A stretch of 64,000 nucleotides of DNA from Lachnospiraceae bacterium (GTDB lineage: Bacteria > Bacillota > Clostridia > Lachnospirales > Lachnospiraceae), in assembly GCA_017622845.1 (NCBI GenBank), contig JAGAQJ010000074.1, positions 1-64,000 on the forward strand, read 5' to 3'. Both the position numbers and the translations under genes were made by a program. The notes under the pieces were generated by a model, which was not told the origin of the DNA, searched no databases, and was given only the letters and a program-made list of their open reading frames with translations. Below, one piece after another: positions 1 through 8,505 of this stretch (its first letter is position 1; every line of letters starts with the position of its first letter).

Positions 1-2
1 AG

Positions 3-194
3 GAGCCTATTTTTATTACCAAAAACGGATATAGCGATTTGGTTGTGATGAGTAGTGAATTATACGATAAATTTGCAAGAATGAATCACATCGACCAAGC
101 AATCTTCGAATCCGAGCAGGAAATTGCTAACGGAGCAGAAGCAGTTGACGCAGAAGTAGTTTTTGCAGAATTGGAGAAAAAACATTTTGGATAA
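3..194 (+). CDS. Antitoxin of a type II toxin-antitoxin pair, 5' end outside window
   Basis: The reading frame is open from the window edge and ends at TAA 192-194, giving about 63 visible residues. The visible part begins EPIFITKNGYSDLVVMS and ends ELEKKHFG. The segment IFITKNGYSDLVVMS is typical of Phd/YefM-type antitoxins, which bind DNA through the N-terminus and cover the toxin with an acidic helical tail. The stop overlaps the likely start of the toxin gene, the usual translational coupling in such pairs. The family call rests on this short motif and on the neighbour; the upstream part cannot be seen. Confidence 0.72.
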   Translation, partial: EPIFITKNGYSDLVVMSSELYDKFARMNHIDQAIFESEQEIANGAEAVDAEVVFAELEKKHFG

Positions 195-489
195 ATACAA
201 GGTAAAAGTCAACCCCAAAGCAATCCGTGAATTAGAACACATTTACGAATATATCGCAAATGAGAAATTGGGTCCTGAAAGTGCCAAAGGACAAGTTGGC
301 AGAATTAAGAAGTCTATTTTAAGCCTGGACACATTTCCACAGTCCCATCAAGAGCGTAATGAGGGCAGATATGCCGGCAAAGGCTACCGGCAGTTACTGA
401 TTGATAATTATATCGCCATTTTTCGCATTGATGAACCATCCAAAACAGTTTATGTAGTAACAATACAGTATCAAGGACGAAATCTATGA
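187..489 (+). CDS. RelE/ParE-family toxin
   Basis: A protein of about 100 residues with the RelE/ParE layout: YKVKVNPKAIRELEHIYEYI at the start, a central helix pair, then YRQLLIDNYIAIFRID and a final strand VYVVTIQYQGRN. Family members are ribosome-dependent mRNA endonucleases (RelE) or gyrase poisons (ParE); the sequence alone does not decide between them. TTG 187 is chosen as start because it overlaps the antitoxin stop and has GGAG 172-175 upstream. ATG 163 in the same frame would add eight residues lying inside the antitoxin gene. A strong terminator follows directly. Confidence 0.8.
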   Translation: MDKYKVKVNPKAIRELEHIYEYIANEKLGPESAKGQVGRIKKSILSLDTFPQSHQERNEGRYAGKGYRQLLIDNYIAIFRIDEPSKTVYVVTIQYQGRNL

Positions 490-533
490 AACAAGCACCA
501 AATGACACTATAAATCATTTGGTGCTTGTTTTG
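489..533 (+). terminator. Intrinsic terminator after the toxin gene
   Basis: A perfect 17-bp inverted repeat (489-505 with 515-531) built around ACAAGCACCAAATGA, with a nine-base loop and a T-rich 3' side. It begins at the toxin stop codon and closes the operon. Confidence 0.85.
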
Positions 534-546
534 ACTTAAGAATTAT

Positions 547-870
547 TTACCATAGTTCCAACGAATCCTCCGCATCTATCCACATCTGCATAGTCCCGTC
601 AAGATAAAGTCGGGCATACCCCACAGGGGTGTCTGCTGCAAGGGCATTTAGCACACACTCTGAATTAGGTGCGGTCTTTAGCCCTTCCTCTGCCTTTGCA
701 CAGTCAATCCGCAGAATATATCCATAAGTGCATATATCAATTCTCTCTTCGGTAAAATCTAAAAAGCATTTGAATCAGTTCACACAGTCCATTCATGTTG
801 TGTTATACTTTGTTATGTGATTTTGCTTCCCTTATTTTTGCCACAGGCTCACCTGCAGAAAAGTTAGTAT
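547..870 (-). pseudogene. Decayed small mobile-element-type accessory gene
   Basis: On the minus strand the segment 774-547 is open and reads DFTEERIDICTYGYILRID, then VLNALAADTPVGYARLYLDG, and ends in DAEDSLELW before TAA. Upstream the same protein seems to continue in another frame (SAGEPVAKIREAKSHNKV, an in-frame TAA, then NGLCELIQMLF). One stop and one single-base frameshift in a T run near 762 therefore interrupt it. The joined product resembles small proteins of unknown function carried on conjugative elements of gut Firmicutes; this comparison is from memory. No start codon is visible. It is read as a dead remnant. Confidence 0.6.
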
Positions 871-995
871 TTATAAGGTTTTGATGAGAATTTAATCACA
901 AATTGTAACAGGTAATGTGACCCTTGAATTATGTACTTGTACAATCGGAATTTTGGCAGAATATTTACGCCGGAATGATAAGGAGGATATTCATC

Positions 996-1685
996 ATGTA
1001 TTGTACTTCTGAACAGAAGAAACGATTAAGTGATAGTGAACTGATTTCTTTGGAACAGAAAGGGATGCTAAAATTTCCGCAGCCATACATTGATTTTATG
1101 AAAACTTACGGCAGCGGAACATACGGCGGTGCAATCTGCATTAACTTTCCTGATTTTAATATCCTAAAGGATTTCGCAGAGTATGATTTCTGGGAGTACA
1201 AAGATGCTCCGATTACGAAAGAACAGCTCTGTGAATGTGTGGTAATCGGGAACAGTATTGACGGGGATTATATTGCAATTCACGCAAAGGTGAAAGGCTA
1301 TATTCTGTTGCCAAGGGATTCTGACATGATAGAGCTATTTCCGTATGAGAATGAAAATTTTATTGGTACGATCAATAAAATCGGAAAATTTCTTTATGAT
1401 GAGGAGGATTTGGAAAATTACTTTGAACCGGTTGGAAATAATCATGAGTTTTTCCGTACTGCCGATAGAAATATACATGATCTTGCCGGGCAGTTTAAGA
1501 CAATATTTCAGGGTGATTACCTGATTGAAAATGAGTATATTTGTGAAGTGTTTTTAAGCGGTATGGGTGGTTATGTCCGGTTCAATCTTTCGTCCGGAGT
1601 TGAAGCTGCTGTGTTTTATAGCGATTATGGGATGGCATATTTTAAGAAAGTGAAAAAATTTTTGATGGAAAATGGTTGTAGATAA
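996..1685 (+). CDS. SMI1/KNR4 (SUKH) family protein, possible orphan immunity protein
   Basis: A protein of 229 residues. ATG 996 is preceded by AGGAGG at 981-986 with ideal spacing; an earlier in-frame start at 924 lacks this site. The N-terminal half has the SUKH pattern: a helix with LKFPQPYIDFMKTYGSG, then GGAICINFPDFN, a strand pair around CVVIGNSIDGDYIAIH, and YILLPRDSDMIELF. SUKH proteins commonly protect against polymorphic toxins in contact-dependent killing loci. No toxin or secretion gene lies next to it; the neighbours are pseudogene fragments. It may be an orphan immunity gene kept for protection. Function is inferred from fold pattern only. Confidence 0.65.
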   Translation: MYCTSEQKKRLSDSELISLEQKGMLKFPQPYIDFMKTYGSGTYGGAICINFPDFNILKDFAEYDFWEYKDAPITKEQLCECVVIGNSIDGDYIAIHAKVKGYILLPRDSDMIELFPYENENFIGTINKIGKFLYDEEDLENYFEPVGNNHEFFRTADRNIHDLAGQFKTIFQGDYLIENEYICEVFLSGMGGYVRFNLSSGVEAAVFYSDYGMAYFKKVKKFLMENGCR

Positions 1686-2098
1686 AACTTCCCATTTATC
1701 GTGGAGATAACAAAGATGATGCCTTTAGGGTTATGGGAAGTGATTGAAGAATGGCTGCATAAAAGGAATTGATGTGGCTGGCAAAGCATAAAAGAATCCC
1801 TGTTATCATCGGTGCAGACTGGTCCGGCACGCTGAAAACAGGGGATAGCTTTGAAGCAGAATATCTCTATGATACATATCAGTTTGATGTGGTCGGCATC
1901 TTACAGTCTCAGTCTATGATATACATGACAAACAGGATATATCTGCTGGATCAGGATATTATTATGCCAAGCTTTGCAGTAACAGATGAAGCGCTTATTA
2001 CAGACGGGCTGAAAATTCATTATGCGAACAAGGCAAGCGGAGTGATGAAAGTCCAAAATGTTTTATTATCATTGCTGTTGGAAATGGTCTTATCATAG
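1685..2098 (+). pseudogene. Fragment of an ABC-type permease extracytoplasmic domain
   Basis: One frame running from the stop codon of the preceding gene reads KLPIYRGDNKDDAFRVMGSD, then two in-frame stops around 1742 and 1757, then WLAKHKRIPVIIGADWSG and YLLDQDIIMPSF. The pattern of a soluble domain with GDSFEAEYL and an IMPSF-like end recalls the extracytoplasmic domain of MacB/FtsX-type permeases. Both ends are missing and no membrane segment is present. It is read as a remnant; the short open stretch 1769-2098 alone would be easy to mistake for a gene. From 2099 to 2315 nothing convincing is seen except a small inverted repeat near 2224. Confidence 0.5.
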
Positions 2099-2315
2099 TA
2101 AGGAAATCCAGTATACTGACCATCTGGTAATCAGCAGCCTGTCTCGAAAGAGCTTCCATGCCCCATTCTATCGGGAGCAGCGTACATATTCATACACTGA
2201 TGCAATGAATGACAGAATAATCCGCATACTATATGCGGAGACAGCAAAATGTGTTAAACTGTATTTGCAGTAATTGAGACAGAATGCCATGAAATCAGAA
2301 TAGGAGATGATGCAT

Positions 2316-4115
2316 ATGAAAATTAAGGAAATGCTGGGAGCGCTTCAGCTCGATAAACTGCTGGACAAAGGCAGTATCAGCCATAATCAGCTGATGACTG
2401 TCTGGGGAGAACATATTGCAGAGGAACAGCCTGAAGCTGTGCTGACAGAGTATCCGAGGCCGCAGATGGTAAGGCGCAATTATACCATCTTGAATGGAAT
2501 GTGGAAATATGCATTTACAAAGGATGATGAGAAGCCGGTCATATGGGACGGCAGTATCCGTGTCCCCTTCTCGCCGGAAACGTATCTTTCCGGTGTGCAG
2601 CGTCAGCTGAAGCCGGAGGAATATCTATGGTATGAGAGAAAGATTGAGATAGACAGGATTCCGAAGCGAAAAAAGCTGCTGCTTCATTTTGGAGCCTGTG
2701 ACGAGAGATGCCGTGTGTACGTAAATGAATCACTTGCGGGAACGCACTCTGGCGGCTATCAGTCATTCACAATCGATATCACAGAGTATATACAGACAGG
2801 AAAAAATGTACTGCAGGTATGTGTGCAGGATAAAAGCGACACCTCGTATCATGGGAGAGGAAAGCAGATGCTTAAAAACGGAGGCATGTTCTACACCGCG
2901 CAAAGCGGTATCTGGCAGACTGTGTGGTATGAATGGGTACCTGAGATATACATTGAAGAACTGCAAATTACACCGGATTATGACAAAGACAGCGTATGCG
3001 TTGAAGTGACAGCCAATAAAACAGACACGACGGAGACTGTTCCATATAAGGTAATCGTCTTTGACGGAAACAGAATTGCCGGCGAAGGAAAAATTGAGGT
3101 CGAATCAGACAAAAGGGCTGCCATCATAATCCGCATACCGGACAAAAAAAGCTGGACGCCGGATACCCCCTTTTTATATGACATTCGGGTAGTGTATGGC
3201 TATGATATGGTGGAAGGATATTTTGGTATGCGCCATTTTTCAGCGGAGCCGGACAGTGCCGGAATACCGCGCCTGTGCCTGAACCACAAGCCGCTGTTTC
3301 AGAAAGGAGTGCTTGACCAGGGATATTATCCCGAAAGCCTGCTGACACCCGTAAGTGATGAGGCGATGATTTTTGATATTCAAACCGCCAAGGCAAAGGG
3401 ATTTAATATGATAAGAAAACACTGCAAGATTGAGCCGATGCGCTGGTATTACCATTGTGACAGACTTGGAATGTTAGTGTGGCAGGACATGATTAACGGC
3501 GGAGAGACTTACAATCTGTTAAAAACCTGTTATATTCCGACTATCGTATCTTCACTCAGGAACAAGCGCGATAATGATTACAGCTATACTTCAAGAGCAG
3601 ATAAAAGAGGCAGAGACGAATGGAAGAAGGAGTGCATGGAGACAATCAGACAGCTTTACAACTGTACCTGCATTTGTACCTGGGTGCTCTTTAATGAGGG
3701 CTGGGGGCAGTTTGATGCAAAAGAAAATGCAGAAATGGTTCGTGAAATGGACAGCACGCGCATCATAGACGCCCATAGCGGCTGGTTTGACCAAAACGCA
3801 GGAGATGTGAAGAGCGAGCACATTTATTTCTTTGAGCTTACGGCAAAGAAGGGCAGCAAACCTTATGTAATATCAGAGTTTGGCGGTCTTTCACTGGCTG
3901 TGGAAGGTCATACGTACTCAGATAAATATTTTGGGTACGGCAGTCATGCGGATATGGAAGCGCTGCAGCGTGCATATGGCAAGATGGATACAAAAATCAG
4001 CGAACTGCAGAAAGAAGGCCTGTGCGCATCGGTCTATACGCAGCTTACAGATATTGAAGAAGAAGTGAACGGTATCATGACATATGACCGCAAGGTTATC
4101 AAGATAACCGGATAG
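2316..4115 (+). CDS. Glycoside hydrolase family 2 enzyme, exo-acting beta-glycosidase
   Basis: A 599-residue protein with the family 2 order: a sugar-binding jelly-roll (about 45-215, ILNGMWKYAF and SGIWQTVWYEW), an immunoglobulin-like domain (215-310) and a TIM barrel. The acid/base Glu is in FNEGWGQFD (about 461) and the nucleophile Glu in ISEFGG (about 521). There is no signal peptide, so it acts in the cytoplasm on imported oligosaccharides. ATG 2316 is favoured over 2307 and 2310 because AGGAG lies at 2302-2306. The uronate genes next door suggest a glucuronide substrate. The C-terminus, however, reads DIEEEVNGIMTYDRK and lacks the NxK signature of beta-glucuronidases, so the substrate is left open. 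Confidence 0.85.
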   Translation: MKIKEMLGALQLDKLLDKGSISHNQLMTVWGEHIAEEQPEAVLTEYPRPQMVRRNYTILNGMWKYAFTKDDEKPVIWDGSIRVPFSPETYLSGVQRQLKPEEYLWYERKIEIDRIPKRKKLLLHFGACDERCRVYVNESLAGTHSGGYQSFTIDITEYIQTGKNVLQVCVQDKSDTSYHGRGKQMLKNGGMFYTAQSGIWQTVWYEWVPEIYIEELQITPDYDKDSVCVEVTANKTDTTETVPYKVIVFDGNRIAGEGKIEVESDKRAAIIIRIPDKKSWTPDTPFLYDIRVVYGYDMVEGYFGMRHFSAEPDSAGIPRLCLNHKPLFQKGVLDQGYYPESLLTPVSDEAMIFDIQTAKAKGFNMIRKHCKIEPMRWYYHCDRLGMLVWQDMINGGETYNLLKTCYIPTIVSSLRNKRDNDYSYTSRADKRGRDEWKKECMETIRQLYNCTCICTWVLFNEGWGQFDAKENAEMVREMDSTRIIDAHSGWFDQNAGDVKSEHIYFFELTAKKGSKPYVISEFGGLSLAVEGHTYSDKYFGYGSHADMEALQRAYGKMDTKISELQKEGLCASVYTQLTDIEEEVNGIMTYDRKVIKITG

Positions 4116-4146
4116 GCTCAGTACTTGGTAAAATGAAGGGAAGATA

Positions 4147-4203
4147 AAAAAATCCCGTGGAGAGTCGTGCCCGAAGGCATTGAATTCCACGGGATTTTCT
4201 TTC
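4147..4203. terminator. Bidirectional intrinsic terminator
   Basis: Stem AATCCCGTGGA paired with TCCACGGGATT, with A-rich and T-rich flanks, so it works on both strands. It ends the glycosidase transcript on the plus strand and the uxaC transcript on the minus strand. Confidence 0.85.
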
Positions 4204-4258
4204 TGAAATGCAGAATGAACCGAAAGCTCTTGATGGATACGAGCCGGTATCGTTTTAT

Positions 4259-5674
4259 TTATACTGTCTTAAGGTCAAATCCAAAGTAGTTCACAGCGTT
4301 GTTGTAAGAAATGCCCTTTACAATCTCCTCAAGTGTTTCCATATCAGCAGGGAATTCACCGTCCTCTACCCAGTTACCGATTAAGTTGCACATGATTCTT
4401 CTAAAGTACTCATGTCTTGTGTAGGAGAGGAAGCTTCTTGAATCCGTAAGCATTCCGACAAAGCCTGAGAGATTTCCGAGGTTTGCAAGGGAAATCATCT
4501 GATCCTGCATACCTGTCTTGTGGTCATTGAACCACCATGCACTGCCCTGCTGAATCTTCGCACATGCACTGGAGTCCTGGAAGCAGCCGAGAATCGTACC
4601 GATTGCCTGATTATCATTCGGATTCAGGCTGTAGATAATTGTCTTTGGAAGCTCGTCTGTCTTGATAAGTGCATTTAAGAAATCGGCAAGCTCAGCAGAC
4701 GGAGCATAGTTGTTGATGCAGTCATAGCCGGTATCCGGTCCTAACTGGTCATAGCGCAGTGTGTTGTTGTCACGCTTGCAGCCGTAGTGAAGCTGCATTA
4801 CCCAGTTGAGTCTGTGATACTGTCTGCCGACAAATAACATAAATGCAGTCTTAAACTGAAGCTCCTCCTGACGTGTCACGGCAGCGCCGCTTTTTCTCTT
4901 GGCAAAGATAGCCTCGATTTCCTCGTCAGAAGCAGGCTGATACATAACATACTCAAGCGCATGGTCGGATACAGAGCAGCCCATTGATGCAAAGAAATCA
5001 AGTCTGTTGCTCAAAGCTGCCTTTAAGTCTGCAAAAGTATTGATAGTGATTCCGCTTACTTCAGAAAGCCTTGCAAGATAATCAAAATAGTCGGGCTTTT
5101 CAATATTCATCGCCTTGTCAGGTCTCCATGCAGGAAGCACCTGTACGTCAAAGGTCTCATCAGCAGCAATCTGCTTGTGGTATTCAAGAGAGTCAACAGG
5201 GTCGTCTGTTGTACAGATTAAGGTTACATTAGAACTCTTGATTAAGCCGCGCACACTCATGCTGTCTTCCTTGAGCTTTTCATTGCAGAGATTCCAAACC
5301 TCCTCAGCCGTTTTTTTGCTGAGCACGCCTGTGTAGCCAAAGTAGCGCTGAAGCTCAAGGTGTGTCCAGTGGTAGAGCGGATTGCCGATTGCTTTTCCAA
5401 CGCATTCAGCCCATTTGAAGAATTTTTCTTTGTCTGATGCATCGCCTGTGATGAACTTCTCATCGACGCCGCAGGAGCGCATAAAACGCCATTTGTAGTG
5501 GTCGCCGCCAAGCCATACCTGGGTAATGTTGTCAAATTTGCGGTTATTGGCGATTTCGGCAGGATTGATGTGGCAGTGGTAATCAAGGATTGGCGTCTTC
5601 TCCGCATAGTTGTGAAAAAGGTCGCTTGCTGTCTGTGTCTGGAGCATAAAGTCCTTGTCCATAAAAGTTTTCAT
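4259..5674 (-). CDS. uxaC: Glucuronate isomerase
   Basis: A 471-residue enzyme of the uronate isomerase family (EC 5.3.1.12). It turns D-glucuronate into D-fructuronate, and D-galacturonate into D-tagaturonate, the first intracellular step of hexuronate use. The metal-site motif DYHCHINP is near residue 31; WLGGDHYKWR and the C-terminal SRSFLSYTRHEYFRR are also typical. Full length for the family. ATG 5674 is preceded by GGAGGG. It lies 52 bp downstream of a LacI-type regulator on the same strand, so the two are probably co-transcribed and uxaC is probably controlled by that regulator. Products go on through the Entner-Doudoroff-like kdg route, whose other genes are not in the window. Confidence 0.96.
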   Translation of the reverse strand: MKTFMDKDFMLQTQTASDLFHNYAEKTPILDYHCHINPAEIANNRKFDNITQVWLGGDHYKWRFMRSCGVDEKFITGDASDKEKFFKWAECVGKAIGNPLYHWTHLELQRYFGYTGVLSKKTAEEVWNLCNEKLKEDSMSVRGLIKSSNVTLICTTDDPVDSLEYHKQIAADETFDVQVLPAWRPDKAMNIEKPDYFDYLARLSEVSGITINTFADLKAALSNRLDFFASMGCSVSDHALEYVMYQPASDEEIEAIFAKRKSGAAVTRQEELQFKTAFMLFVGRQYHRLNWVMQLHYGCKRDNNTLRYDQLGPDTGYDCINNYAPSAELADFLNALIKTDELPKTIIYSLNPNDNQAIGTILGCFQDSSACAKIQQGSAWWFNDHKTGMQDQMISLANLGNLSGFVGMLTDSRSFLSYTRHEYFRRIMCNLIGNWVEDGEFPADMETLEEIVKGISYNNAVNYFGFDLKTV

Positions 5675-5726
5675 GATTTTCCCTCCTGAAATTAAAAATA
5701 GTTGATGCTGTGTGGTTTTGATATAT

Positions 5727-6731
5727 TTAAAGAGTAGTACCTCTTTTAATCAGTTCGCCGGAAAAGATTACCTTCTGCGGCATCTCCTTGTTGTTGAGAA
5801 GACCAATCAGGGTCTTGACAATGTGATGGCATAAGGTTTCCAGACGGTTATCCACAGTGGTAAGCTCCGGCTCGCAGCAGGTGCTTAGGATTGAGTTGTT
5901 GTAGCCGATGACGGATAAATCATCAGGCATGGATAACCCTTTTTTGTGGGCAAATTTAACAGCGCCAATCGCCAGATTATCGTCGGCAGCCACAATCGCC
6001 TGATATTTGATACTGCTGTCAAGCTCTGACAAAAAGTCTGCAATAGCAGGCAGGTTCGCATGGTTTCCGGGGAAATACTGTATGTATTCCATGCGCAGGG
6101 GAATTCCTTTCTGCGTCAGGGCGCTCTGATAACCCGAAAGCTTGCGGAGCGCTGAGTAAGACTTGGAATTGTACAGATAAAGAATATCTTTGATTCCCGT
6201 TTCAATAATATAGGAGGTTGCCTGCATTGTTGACTTGAAATCATCGCAAAGACTGCAGTATACATTCTCGCAGTCAAAGTCCGCATTCAGCAGAAGAACC
6301 GGAATTTCCTTTGCGGCCCCGCGGATGTAATCATTGTCCTCATCTTTGTCAGCAATGAAATTCGAACCCACCAGAATGACGCTGTCCACCTTTTTATTGA
6401 CAAGAAGATTCAGGTATTTCTGCTTGTCTTCAAGCTTGTAGCCGGTACAGCAAAGTATGCAGTTGTAATTATTTTCTCTTAGCTCCTGCTCAATGTGGTA
6501 CACCGCATTGGCAAGATACAAATCAGAAGAATCAGCACATAAAATGCCGATTGTGTTCATCGAATTTAAGCCAAGTCCTCTTGCGAATGCATTCGGAGTA
6601 TAGTCGCATGCCTCTATGACTGCTAAAACCTTCTGGCGTGTCTGGGCGCTCACATTATCAGAGCCGTTTAAAACACGCGATACCGTTGCAATGGACACAC
6701 CGGCTTTCTCGGAAACATCGTATATTGTCAT
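5727..6731 (-). CDS. LacI-family regulator, probably of hexuronate genes
   Basis: A 334-residue repressor. The helix-turn-helix and hinge are at the very N-terminus (TIYDVSEKAGVSIATVSRVL, then YTPNAFARGL). A periplasmic-binding-protein-like sensor domain follows, with VIGYNNSILST near the C-terminus. The start is ATG 6731 with AGGAG ahead of it; the longer frame to 6869 adds residues with no family likeness. It is first in an operon with uxaC and divergent from kduI, so the ligand is probably a uronate breakdown product. The TGTAAGTGCTTTCA-like sites between it and kduI are the likely operators. The specific inducer is not readable from sequence. Confidence 0.9.
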   Translation of the reverse strand: MTIYDVSEKAGVSIATVSRVLNGSDNVSAQTRQKVLAVIEACDYTPNAFARGLGLNSMNTIGILCADSSDLYLANAVYHIEQELRENNYNCILCCTGYKLEDKQKYLNLLVNKKVDSVILVGSNFIADKDEDNDYIRGAAKEIPVLLLNADFDCENVYCSLCDDFKSTMQATSYIIETGIKDILYLYNSKSYSALRKLSGYQSALTQKGIPLRMEYIQYFPGNHANLPAIADFLSELDSSIKYQAIVAADDNLAIGAVKFAHKKGLSMPDDLSVIGYNNSILSTCCEPELTTVDNRLETLCHHIVKTLIGLLNNKEMPQKVIFSGELIKRGTTL

Positions 6732-7053
6732 AAGAAACTCCTTTCTGTGCAGCTGGTTCAAAAGACCGGAACCATTATCCTCTGCTGCAGCATTGATGCG
6801 CATGCTGCCTTCCGTTTCCAGGCAGGAGACAGCCGCCGCTTTTTCGTTACTGTTCAGGTAAAAATCCATTTGCAGAACGAATTTGTTCGTAATTGTTATC
6901 GCATGGATTGTTACTTGCTGCCGGAACAGAGCGAACAGTAACAGGAAGCCGTAAGTCTGAACTATTGTGAAACGTAACTTACCATAATATCTTGAAAAGA
7001 CAGAGAAATTATGATAAGATTACAGAAATCGGAGAAAATCATGTAACAATTGA

Positions 7054-7067
7054 TGTAAGCACTATCA
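7054..7067. promoter_or_regulatory. Putative LacI-type operator, upstream site
   Basis: TGTAAGCACTATCA is an imperfect dyad close to the site at 7182-7195, in the 540-bp divergent region between the regulator and kduI. It is probably a second binding site allowing looping. The rest of 6732-7050 holds a small inverted repeat (ACGAA/TTCGT at about 6875-6888) and AT-rich DNA with no gene. Confidence 0.45.
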
Positions 7068-7153
7068 TAAATTAATTAAATTGTACTATGAAAAGACAGG
7101 AAAATCAAGTGAAAATTATGGGATTGGCAGCAGCGGATTTTTTGATAATCCTG

Positions 7154-7195
7154 TTGACGGAATAAGGAGTTTGCGTTAAAATGTAAGTGCTTTCA
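7154..7195 (+). promoter_or_regulatory. kduI promoter with overlapping operator
   Basis: TTGACG (7154-7159), a 17-bp spacer and TAAAAT (7177-7182) form a strong housekeeping promoter. The dyad TGTAAGTGCTTTCA (7182-7195) begins on the last base of the -10 box, so a bound LacI-family protein would block transcription. A cre site for CcpA would look similar, so catabolite repression is an alternative or additional reading. Confidence 0.7.
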
Positions 7196-7271
7196 ATGAC
7201 AGAGTTTTTTCATGGACAGGCAGTTATGCACAACGATTGACATTTGGAATTCAGAAAGGGAAGGTAGAATC

Positions 7272-8132
7272 ATGGAATTAAGAACAGCAGCTTCACCAAA
7301 GGACGTCAGGAATTACACCACACAGAGACTCAGAGAGGAGTTTTTAATTGATGATTTGTTTCACACAGGAGAGATGAAACTTGTTTACAGTCATATTGAC
7401 CGTATTATTACAGGTTCGGCGGTGCCGACAGCTCCGATAAGGCTTACCGCGGGAGAGGAGCTTCGCGCAGAGTATTTCTGCCAGAGGCGTGAGCTTGGCG
7501 TGATTAATATCGGGCCGGCAGGAAGCATTACGGTTGACGGCAGGAAGTATGAAGTAGGCCATAAGGAAGGTATGTACATAGGAATGGGTTCCAGGGATAT
7601 TCTTTTTGAGTCGGCTGACCCGGCAAATCCTGCAAAATTCTACCTTAACAGCGCGCCTGCACACAAGGCATATCCGACGAAGCTGATTAAGCCTCAGGGC
7701 GAGGCCTCCGAAGATGTTGTGATTATTAAAGATGAGAATAAGGTGGAGCTGGGCTGTCTTGAGGATGCAAACCACAGAGTGATTAACAAATATATCCTTC
7801 CCGGACAGGTCGAGAGCTGCCAGCTTGTTATGGGCATGACTGCTTTAAAGCCCGGAAGCGTATGGAATACGATGCCCTGCCACACGCATGACAGACGTAT
7901 GGAGGTATATTTATATTTTGACATGCCGGAGGATGCCTTTGTAATGCATTACATGGGTGAGCCGCAGGAGACAAGGCACATCGTCATGAGAAACGAGCAG
8001 GCAGTGATTTCTCCAAGCTGGTCCATTCATTCCGGAAGCGGCAGCCGTGCCTACACATTTATCTGGGGCATGGTCGGCGAGAATCAGGATTTTGATGATA
8101 TGGACGGTGTCCGCATGCAGGACTTAATGTAA
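7272..8132 (+). CDS. kduI: 5-dehydro-4-deoxy-D-glucuronate isomerase
   Basis: A 286-residue cupin enzyme (EC 5.3.1.17) that converts 4-deoxy-L-threo-5-hexosulose uronate to 3-deoxy-D-glycero-2,5-hexodiulosonate during breakdown of unsaturated uronides from pectin or glycosaminoglycans. It starts MELRTAASPKDVRNYTT, and carries the zinc-site pattern HTHDRRMEVYLYF and a later SPSWSIHSGSG. ATG 7272 follows a purine-rich site; an upstream in-frame ATG at 7212 adds 20 residues not typical of the family. Divergent from the regulator-uxaC operon, which places it in the same regulon. The usual partner kduD is not in the window. Confidence 0.95.
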   Translation: MELRTAASPKDVRNYTTQRLREEFLIDDLFHTGEMKLVYSHIDRIITGSAVPTAPIRLTAGEELRAEYFCQRRELGVINIGPAGSITVDGRKYEVGHKEGMYIGMGSRDILFESADPANPAKFYLNSAPAHKAYPTKLIKPQGEASEDVVIIKDENKVELGCLEDANHRVINKYILPGQVESCQLVMGMTALKPGSVWNTMPCHTHDRRMEVYLYFDMPEDAFVMHYMGEPQETRHIVMRNEQAVISPSWSIHSGSGSRAYTFIWGMVGENQDFDDMDGVRMQDLM

Positions 8133-8143
8133 AACGATATTTA

Positions 8144-8190
8144 GAAGCTCTTTGCCGGGATAGAAACTGGCAAAGGGCTTTTATTTTGTT
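8144..8190 (+). terminator. Intrinsic terminator after kduI
   Basis: Stem AGCTCTTTGCC with GGCAAAGGGCT (one G-U pair) followed by TTTTATTTTG. Confidence 0.8.
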
Positions 8191-8385
8191 TGCTTCGTTA
8201 CTCTGTCCTGACCGTGTGTGCTTTTGAAAACTGAGTGTATGTATAAAAAGTATAAAAATTTTAAAAAATATATATAAAGTGACAGAAAAATAATTCGATA
8301 AATTTCGTTATAAGAAAAAGGTGCATAAATTGGACGCAAAGATATCAATAATTTGTCGGAAAATAGTACATTTTTTTTTGATATA

Positions 8386-8414
8386 TTGAACGAAAAAGTA
8401 AAATCATGTAAAAT
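8386..8414 (+). promoter_or_regulatory. glgX promoter
   Basis: TTGAAC (8386-8391), 17-bp spacer, TAAAAT (8409-8414), about 90 bp before the glgX start. The rest of the 370-bp gap after kduI is very AT-rich and holds no other gene. Confidence 0.65.
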
Positions 8415-8505
8415 AGTAACAATGGATTATGAGCTTTATCCAAAAAACAGGATATTGTATGAAATATATGGTAAATGCCATAAAATTGTGTGAAGGAGTG
8501 ATTAT

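Noticed and set aside
2058-2273. 71-codon open frame after the permease fragment
   Set aside because: No ribosome site, no recognisable pattern, and it overlaps the remnant in another frame.
2316-4115. Beta-glucuronidase (uidA) for the family 2 enzyme, from its place near uxaC
   Set aside because: The NxK signature that holds the glucuronate carboxylate is not present near the C-terminus, which reads EEEVNGIMTYDRK. Only a family 2 call is safe.
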